Shown here piece by piece: positions 6,905-11,860 of a stretch of DNA of 11,860 bases. The stretch covers positions 1 through 11,860 of the forward strand of contig JADGIB010000088.1 in NCBI GenBank assembly GCA_019683665.1. The letters run 5' to 3'. A program made the translations under genes and the position numbers. The notes below the pieces were generated by a model. The model worked only from the letters and a program-made list of their open reading frames with translations. It did no database searches and had not been told where the DNA came from. This DNA comes from Solirubrobacteraceae bacterium (lineage in GTDB: Bacteria; Actinomycetota; Thermoleophilia; Solirubrobacterales; Solirubrobacteraceae). Positions within the stretch are counted from its first letter, which is position 1. Each line of letters opens with the position of its first letter.

Positions 6905-6910
6905 TAGGCC
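6905..6910 (+). promoter_or_regulatory. Possible -10 element for the oxidoreductase
   Basis: TAGGCC ends exactly 6 bases before the ATG at 6917, the same spacing as the TACGCT in front of the transporter. The last base is not the expected T. No Shine-Dalgarno is visible, so a leaderless message is a reasonable guess. Confidence 0.3.
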
Positions 6911-6916
6911 ACGACG

Positions 6917-8449
6917 ATGACCCGGGCGCTCGTCATCGGGTCGGGCCACAACGGGCTCGTCGCCGCCGTCCACCTCGCCGAGGCCGGCGTCGACGTGACC
7001 GTGCTGGAGGCCGCCGGCCGGCCGGGCGGCGCGACGCGCTCGGCGCAGGTCACGCGGCCCGGGTTCGTCCACGACCTCCACGCGGCGTTCCTGCCGATGG
7101 CCGTCGCCTCGCGGGCGATGCGCGAGCTGGCGCTCGAGCGCGACGGCGTCGAGTGGGTCGTGCCGCCGGTCGTCGTCGCGCACCCGTTCGAGGACGGCCG
7201 CGCGATCGCCCTGCACCGCGACCTCGACGCGACCGTCGCCTCGCTCGGGCCGCGCGCCGGCGCGGGCTGGCGGTCGGCGATGGGCGAGCTGCTGCCGGTC
7301 GCCGACGCGCTCGTCGCGACGATCCTGTCGCCGCTGCCGCCGGTGCGCCCGGTCCCGCGGCTGCTGCGCGGGCTGGGCGGCGCGACGCTCGACTGGGGGC
7401 GGCGGTTCGTCGGCTCCGTCCAGTCGCTCGGGCTCGAGCTGCTCGGCGGGGACGCGCGCGCCGCCGCCTGGCTGGCCGCCTGCGCCCAGCACACCGGGCT
7501 GCCGCCGACCGCCGCCGGCAGCGGCGCGTTCGGGATGGTCCTCGCGCTCGCCGGCCAGCGCCACGGCTGGCCGCTCGTGCGCGGCGGCACCGGCGAGCTC
7601 GCGGCCGCGCTCGTGCGCCGGGCCGAGCGCGCCGGCGCCCGCGTCCGCTGCGAGGCGCGCGTGACCGAGGTCGTCGTCCGCGGCGGGCGCGTCGGCGGGG
7701 TGCGGCTGGCCGGCGGCGAGGAGCTGCCCGCCGACGCGGTCGTCTCGACCCTCACCGCCCGGCCGCTGGCCGCGCTGCTGCCCGACGGGGCGCTGCCGCC
7801 GCGGGTGGCGCGGCGCCTGCGCGCCTGGCGCCACGGGACCGCCGCCTTCAAGGTCGACTACGCGCTCGCCGGCCCGGTCCCGTGGGCGGCGGCCGAGGCG
7901 CGCGAGGCCGGGGTCGTCCACGTCGCCGGGGAGCTGCCGGCGCTCACCGCCGCCGCCCAGGACGGCGAGCGCGGCGTCGTGCCCGAGCGCCCGGCGCTCG
8001 TCGTCGGCCAGCAGTCGCTGCACGACCCGACGCGCGCGCCCGCCGGCCGCCACACGCTCTACGCCTACGCGCACGTCCCGCGCGGGCACGACCTCCCCGA
8101 CGACGAGGTCGCCGGGCGCATCGAGGCCCAGATCGAGCGCTTCGCCCCCGGCTTCTCGCCGCTCGTCCTGGCCCGGGCGGTGCGCCCGCCGCACGTGACC
8201 GAGGCCGAGGACCCGAGCCTCGCCGGCGGCGATCTCGGCGGCGGCTCCTACGAGCTCGACCAGCAGCTCGTCCTGCGCCCGCACCCGGCCCTGGCCCGCT
8301 ACCGCACGCCGCTGCGCGGCCTCTACGTCGCCGGCGCGTCCGTCCACCCGGGCGGCGCCGTCCACGGCGTCAGCGGGCGCGGCGCGGCCCGGGCGCTGCT
8401 CAGCGACCGGCGCCTGCGCCCGTGGCGCGCGCCTCGGCGAGCCGCTTGA
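6917..8449 (+). CDS. FAD/NAD(P)-dependent oxidoreductase, phytoene desaturase / PYROXD2-like
   Basis: This 510-residue flavoprotein starts with a Rossmann dinucleotide-binding motif, VIGSGHNGLVAA (Gly8, Gly10, Gly13), a second acidic residue Glu31 for the ribose of FAD, and the GRPGG element at 34-38. The C-terminal FAD segment LYVAGASVHPGGAVHGVSG lies near 464-482. The GSGHNG version of the motif and the whole-length match point to the CrtI-related PYROXD2 branch rather than to a true carotenoid desaturase. No carotenoid genes are nearby. The reaction and substrate are unknown; it could oxidise or isomerise a lipid or polyene. It follows the broken transporter by 45 bases on the same strand. 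Its last 50 bases overlap the end of the opposite-strand SRPBCC gene. Confidence 0.88.
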   Translation: MTRALVIGSGHNGLVAAVHLAEAGVDVTVLEAAGRPGGATRSAQVTRPGFVHDLHAAFLPMAVASRAMRELALERDGVEWVVPPVVVAHPFEDGRAIALHRDLDATVASLGPRAGAGWRSAMGELLPVADALVATILSPLPPVRPVPRLLRGLGGATLDWGRRFVGSVQSLGLELLGGDARAAAWLAACAQHTGLPPTAAGSGAFGMVLALAGQRHGWPLVRGGTGELAAALVRRAERAGARVRCEARVTEVVVRGGRVGGVRLAGGEELPADAVVSTLTARPLAALLPDGALPPRVARRLRAWRHGTAAFKVDYALAGPVPWAAAEAREAGVVHVAGELPALTAAAQDGERGVVPERPALVVGQQSLHDPTRAPAGRHTLYAYAHVPRGHDLPDDEVAGRIEAQIERFAPGFSPLVLARAVRPPHVTEAEDPSLAGGDLGGGSYELDQQLVLRPHPALARYRTPLRGLYVAGASVHPGGAVHGVSGRGAARALLSDRRLRPWRAPRRAA

Positions 8450-8858
8450 GGCGCCGCAGGCACTCGCGGTTGCGCCCGCGCACGGCGAGGTGGGTGAGCG
8501 GGTTGAAGACGAGCCGCGTGAGCGGGTCGGCCGGGTCCTCGATCATCGTCACCCAGCTCGAGCGCGGGCCGCGCGGGGAGACGAGCATCGCGACGCGCGC
8601 GGTCCCGAGCGGGCGCGCCTTCGCGCGCAGCTCGAGCCGGTAGGGCGCGGCGACGTCCACGACCTCGGTGTGGTCGTTGACCGACAGCGGGCCGAAGCCG
8701 ACGCGGTGGTGCAGCCGCGTCCCGACGGCCGGGAAGCCGTCGTCGGCGTCGCGCATCGCCTTCGCGCCGACGACCCAGTCCGGGTAGGTGGCCGGGTCCG
8801 ACAGGACGGCGAAGACGTCCTGCGGCGTCGCGTCGATCACCTGGGTGCAGCGGGCCAC
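8400..8858 (-). CDS. SRPBCC (START-like) family protein
   Basis: This 152-residue protein is a probable small-ligand-binding or polyketide-cyclase-like protein. The N-terminal pattern TQVIDATPQDVFAVLSDP, then ATYPDWV, is the usual first strand and helix of SRPBCC proteins. VGTRLHHRVGFGPLSVNDHTEV and a final amphipathic helix (RECLRRLKRLAEAR) complete the helix-grip fold. The ligand is not predictable. The start is GTG at 8858; there is no Shine-Dalgarno, but TAGACG sits 6 bases upstream. It is the last gene of the minus-strand cluster, 26 bases after the sugar transferase, and may be read with it or from its own leaderless promoter. Its 3' end overlaps the convergent oxidoreductase by 50 bases. 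Confidence 0.85.
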   Translation of the reverse strand: MARCTQVIDATPQDVFAVLSDPATYPDWVVGAKAMRDADDGFPAVGTRLHHRVGFGPLSVNDHTEVVDVAAPYRLELRAKARPLGTARVAMLVSPRGPRSSWVTMIEDPADPLTRLVFNPLTHLAVRGRNRECLRRLKRLAEARATGAGAGR

Positions 8859-8864
8859 GGGGCC

Positions 8865-8870
8865 CGTCTA
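8865..8870 (-). promoter_or_regulatory. Possible -10 element for the SRPBCC gene
   Basis: On the minus strand TAGACG ends 6 bases before the GTG at 8858, repeating the spacing seen at two plus-strand genes here. The final T of the consensus is missing, so the call is tentative. Confidence 0.25.
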
Positions 8871-8884
8871 CCCGCGCGGGGCGC

Positions 8885-10426
8885 TCAGAACGCGCCGCGG
8901 CGCGACAGGACGGCCGGGATCGTCTTCAGGAGGATCGTCAGGTCGAGGAAGACCGACCAGCGCTCGAGGTAGAGGAAGTCGAGGCGGACCAGGTCGTCGA
9001 AGTCGAGCTCCGAGCGGCCCGACACCTGCCACAGGCCGGTGATCCCCGGCAGGACCAGGTAGCGCTTCTTGTGCCACTCCTCGAGGCGCTCGTAGTCGCG
9101 CTCGGGCAGCGGGCGCGGGCCGACGAGCGACATCTCGCCGCGCAGGACGTTCATGAGCTGCGGCAGCTCGTCGATCGAGTAGCGCCGCAGGAACCGGCCG
9201 ACCGGCGTGACCCGCGGGTCGTTGCGGATCTTGAAGATCGCCCCGCCCGCCTCGTTGAGCGCCTCGAGCTCCGCCTGGCGGCGGTCGGCGCCGTGGTACA
9301 TCGTGCGGAACTTGAAGCAGGCGAACGGCTTGCCGCCGATGCCGGGCCGGATCGAGTGGTAGAGGATCGGCCCCTTCGAGGAGAGCCGCACCGCGATCGC
9401 CGCGGCGAGCAGGACCGGGCTGAGGAGGATGAGCAGCACGGTCGCGCCGACGATGTCGAACGTGCGCTTGAGCAGGTAGTCGAAGCCCTCGAACACCGGC
9501 GGCTTGAGCTCGAACAGCGGCACCGACTGGCCGGGCACGAACTCGGCGCGGTGGACGAGGATCTCCATCGTCGACGGGGCGATCCGCACCCGCACCCCGG
9601 ACTGGTGGCAGCGGTCGACGAGCTCGACGGCGCGGTCCTGCGGGAAGTCGGGGTCGGCGATGATGACCTCGTCGATGCGGTGCTCGCGCAGCGTCTCGTG
9701 GATCGTGTCGAGGCTCCCGAGCGAGCGCAGGCCGTTGTCGGGCCGCGGCTGCAGCGAGACGAAGCCGACGACCTTGATCGGCGTGTGCGGGGCGTCGGCG
9801 AGCGCGTGGGCGACGTCCTCGATGTGGCGGCCGCTGCCGACGAGCACGGCGCGGCGGTGGTAGCCGGCGGCGCGCAGGAGCGCCCCGGTGACGCCCTCGT
9901 AGGCGAAGCGGAAGCTCGCGACGTAGAGGACGGCGAAGAACAGCGAGCCGTAGAAGATGTAGTAGCTGGAGAACTGCTCGCCGTTCACGAGCGCGTAGAT
10001 GAGCGCGACGATCGTGACCTGGAACAGGCAGGCGACGATCCGCGTCAGGCCCGGGCGCGCGGCGCGGTCGGCGTAGAGGTCCGAGCGCGCGAACAGCAGG
10101 ACGGTCAGCAGGTAGGCGAAGGAGACGATCTCCTTCGTCTGGCCCCACGCCTTCGACGCGACGAAGTCGCCGAGGATCGCGTCCTTCAGCGCGAGCGCGG
10201 TGAAGATCGCCAGCGTGACGGCGACGAGGTCGAGCGCCATGAGCGACACGACGCGGGCCGTGCGGCGCGCCGTCTCCAGGCGCAGGAGGAACGAGAGCGC
10301 CGGCGGGCGCTTGCGGCGCATGTCGACGCCGGGCGGCGCGTGCCAGGGCGTCCGGACGTACGGGATGCCGCCGTCACTCGGCGGCGTCTCCTGGCGTGTC
10401 CCGGATTCGGCTGTCTGTTGCGCCAT
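8885..10426 (-). CDS. Polyprenyl-phosphate sugar phosphotransferase (exopolysaccharide initiation)
   Basis: This 513-residue membrane enzyme moves a sugar-1-phosphate from a UDP-sugar onto undecaprenyl phosphate, the first step of a surface polysaccharide. It has the long WbaP/WcaJ-type layout: a cytosolic tail (1-60), four membrane helices (about 60-185), a Rossmann-like CoA_binding_3 region starting RRAVLVGSGRHIEDV, a fifth hydrophobic re-entrant helix (KRTFDIVGATVLLILLSPV) and the catalytic domain. That domain shows KPFACFKFRTM, the Asp419-Glu420 catalytic dyad in SIDELPQLMNVLRGEMS, VGPRP, and LPGITGLWQVSGRS. The sugar cannot be told. The ATG at 10426 has AGGAG close by (2 bases). It lies 52 bases after the UDP-glucuronate decarboxylase gene, in keeping with a glycan locus; no flippase, polymerase or other glycosyltransferase is in view. 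Confidence 0.94.
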   Translation of the reverse strand: MAQQTAESGTRQETPPSDGGIPYVRTPWHAPPGVDMRRKRPPALSFLLRLETARRTARVVSLMALDLVAVTLAIFTALALKDAILGDFVASKAWGQTKEIVSFAYLLTVLLFARSDLYADRAARPGLTRIVACLFQVTIVALIYALVNGEQFSSYYIFYGSLFFAVLYVASFRFAYEGVTGALLRAAGYHRRAVLVGSGRHIEDVAHALADAPHTPIKVVGFVSLQPRPDNGLRSLGSLDTIHETLREHRIDEVIIADPDFPQDRAVELVDRCHQSGVRVRIAPSTMEILVHRAEFVPGQSVPLFELKPPVFEGFDYLLKRTFDIVGATVLLILLSPVLLAAAIAVRLSSKGPILYHSIRPGIGGKPFACFKFRTMYHGADRRQAELEALNEAGGAIFKIRNDPRVTPVGRFLRRYSIDELPQLMNVLRGEMSLVGPRPLPERDYERLEEWHKKRYLVLPGITGLWQVSGRSELDFDDLVRLDFLYLERWSVFLDLTILLKTIPAVLSRRGAF

Positions 10427-10478
10427 GTCTCCTGATTCGCTGCAACGCGCGCGGCAGCGAGAAGTTCTGCGGTTGCGG

Positions 10479-11426
<948 letters not shown>

Positions 11427-11434
11427 GGGCGTCA

Positions 11435-11440
11435 AGGCTA
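11435..11440 (-). promoter_or_regulatory. Possible -10 element for the decarboxylase
   Basis: The minus strand reads TAGCCT, matching TAnnnT, 8 bases before the ATG at 11426. Its TAG is also the stop codon of the small ORF upstream. It would give a message with almost no leader, fitting the absence of a Shine-Dalgarno. Confidence 0.3.
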
Positions 11441-11554
11441 CCCCTTCGCCTTCCCGGCGAGCTTCTTCAGGCGGACGGGGCAGCGCTTGCACCGCGGCCG
11501 GCTCTTGCAGCACGTCTTCTTCGGCTTGAGCTTCTTCGCCACGGGTCGGCGCAT
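11438..11554 (-). CDS. Small Cys/Lys-rich protein, 38 residues
   Basis: This short frame, ATG at 11554 to TAG at 11438, encodes a striking peptide. Of 38 residues, 17 are Lys or Arg and none is acidic. Four Cys are set as CC-x5-C-x2-C (15, 16, 22, 25) within KTCCKSRPRCKRCPVRLKKL. Nearly every codon ends in G or C, and Lys is AAG throughout, as expected of a real gene here. The Cys pattern suggests a metal-binding knuckle, and the charge suggests nucleic-acid or ribosome contact; both are inference. I have an impression that similar short CC-x5-CxxCP proteins occur widely in actinomycetes, usually unnamed. GAGGG lies 9 bases before the ATG. A GTG at 11542 (34 residues, starting M-A-K-K-L) is an alternative. 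It ends 11 bases before the decarboxylase and may share its message. Confidence 0.7.
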   Translation of the reverse strand: MRRPVAKKLKPKKTCCKSRPRCKRCPVRLKKLAGKAKG

Positions 11555-11622
11555 CGTAGGGCGCCCTCATGCGCGCGCCCGGGCAGTTGGCGCGGGGCCG
11601 CCCGAGTGAGAGGATCGGCGCG

Positions 11623-11860
11623 ATGGCTTCCGAGGCCGCGCTCGATCGGATCGACGCCGGGCAGCGGGCGCTCGACGCGGGGGACTGGGAGCGGGCGCGC
11701 GCGCTCTTCCGCGCCGCGCTCGACGAGGAGGAGCTGCCCGAGGCCTGGGAGGGGCTCGGCTGGGCGGGCTGGTGGCTGAACCTCGGGGAGCCGACGATCG
11801 CCGCGCGCGAGGCCGCGTTCCGGCTCCACCGGGCCCGCGGCGACCGGGTCGGGGCTGGGC
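11623..11860 (+). CDS. TPR-like N-terminus of a probable regulator or cyclase (partial)
   Basis: The frame opens at ATG 11623 and runs off the window after 79 codons. It shows helix-turn-helix pairs of TPR type: GQRALDAGDWERARALFRAA, then LPEAWEGLGWAGWWLNLGE and IAAREAAFRLHRARGD. In actinobacteria this kind of N-terminus often belongs to LuxR-type regulators or nucleotide cyclases with a C-terminal output domain, which is outside the window. GAGAGGA lies about 9 bases upstream as a ribosome site; the overlapping GAGGAT, 7 bases from the ATG, could instead be a -10. It is divergent from the small Cys-rich gene, with 68 bases between them that hold both promoters. Confidence 0.75.
   Translation, partial: MASEAALDRIDAGQRALDAGDWERARALFRAALDEEELPEAWEGLGWAGWWLNLGEPTIAAREAAFRLHRARGDRVGAG

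Noticed and set aside
5942..8365. An 807-codon minus-strand frame opposite the transporter and oxidoreductase
   Set aside because: Composition is shadow-like, with no motif, and the plus-strand genes account for the region.
6161..8643. Continuation of the transporter's first frame into a 1011-residue fusion-like protein
   Set aside because: After the extra T the frame encodes Arg/Ala/Pro-rich noise, while the neighbouring frames encode the second half of the transporter and then the oxidoreductase.
9071..10435. A 454-codon plus-strand frame opposite the sugar transferase
   Set aside because: The minus-strand gene has full family motifs; this frame is a Glu/Arg/Val/Asp-rich mirror of it.
11558..11567. 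Palindrome AGGGCGCCCT in the divergent gap
   Set aside because: Short and made of common GC words; no second copy or sign of an operator.
11427..11570. N-terminal extension of the decarboxylase to an ATG at 11570
   Set aside because: The family starts at the Rossmann strand, and the extension overlaps the small Cys-rich gene in another frame and has no domain character.

Overview
The window looks like chromosomal DNA of a very GC-rich actinomycete. Third codon positions are almost always G or C, and GC content is roughly 70-75% by eye. Several genes seem to lack a Shine-Dalgarno site and instead carry a TAnnnn hexamer 6-8 bases before the start codon. The gene styles (a TPR-type regulator, a secreted TIM-barrel protein beginning with a VGIGDQS-like motif, a HisKA_3 kinase) make me lean towards Thermoleophilia (Solirubrobacterales). 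That placement is inference.

Layout. (1) Positions 1-2664, minus strand: a sugar-uptake locus with a LacI-family repressor, a sugar-binding lipoprotein, a stem-loop, and possibly the first codons of a permease at the left edge. Near-identical LacI-type operators lie in front of both the repressor and the lipoprotein, which predicts self-regulation and substrate induction. (2) Positions 2762-4530, plus strand: a two-component system, a membrane histidine kinase overlapping by ATGA with a response regulator whose LuxR-like helix-turn-helix has diverged. (3) Positions 4599-5537, plus strand: a secreted protein resembling clan GH-A glycoside hydrolases, flanked by GC-rich hairpins. (4) Positions 5608-8449, plus strand: a major facilitator transporter broken by a single extra T, then an FAD-dependent oxidoreductase of the phytoene-desaturase/PYROXD2 type. 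(5) Positions 11554-8400, minus strand: a tiny Cys/Lys-rich protein, a UDP-glucuronate decarboxylase, a polyprenyl-phosphate sugar transferase and an SRPBCC protein, tightly packed. The last one converges on the oxidoreductase with a 50-base overlap. (6) From position 11623, plus strand: the start of a TPR-type protein cut by the window edge.

How they may work together: the decarboxylase makes UDP-xylose and the sugar transferase starts a lipid-linked glycan, so region 5 is the edge of, or a compact module for, cell-surface polysaccharide. Region 1 imports a sugar under repressor control. No stretch over 300 bases is without a gene. I saw no rRNA, tRNA, CRISPR array, insertion sequence or phage gene. 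I found no clear new multi-gene system. The most notable items are the unlisted-size Cys-rich small ORF, the paired operators, the transporter frameshift and the recurring leaderless-type starts.
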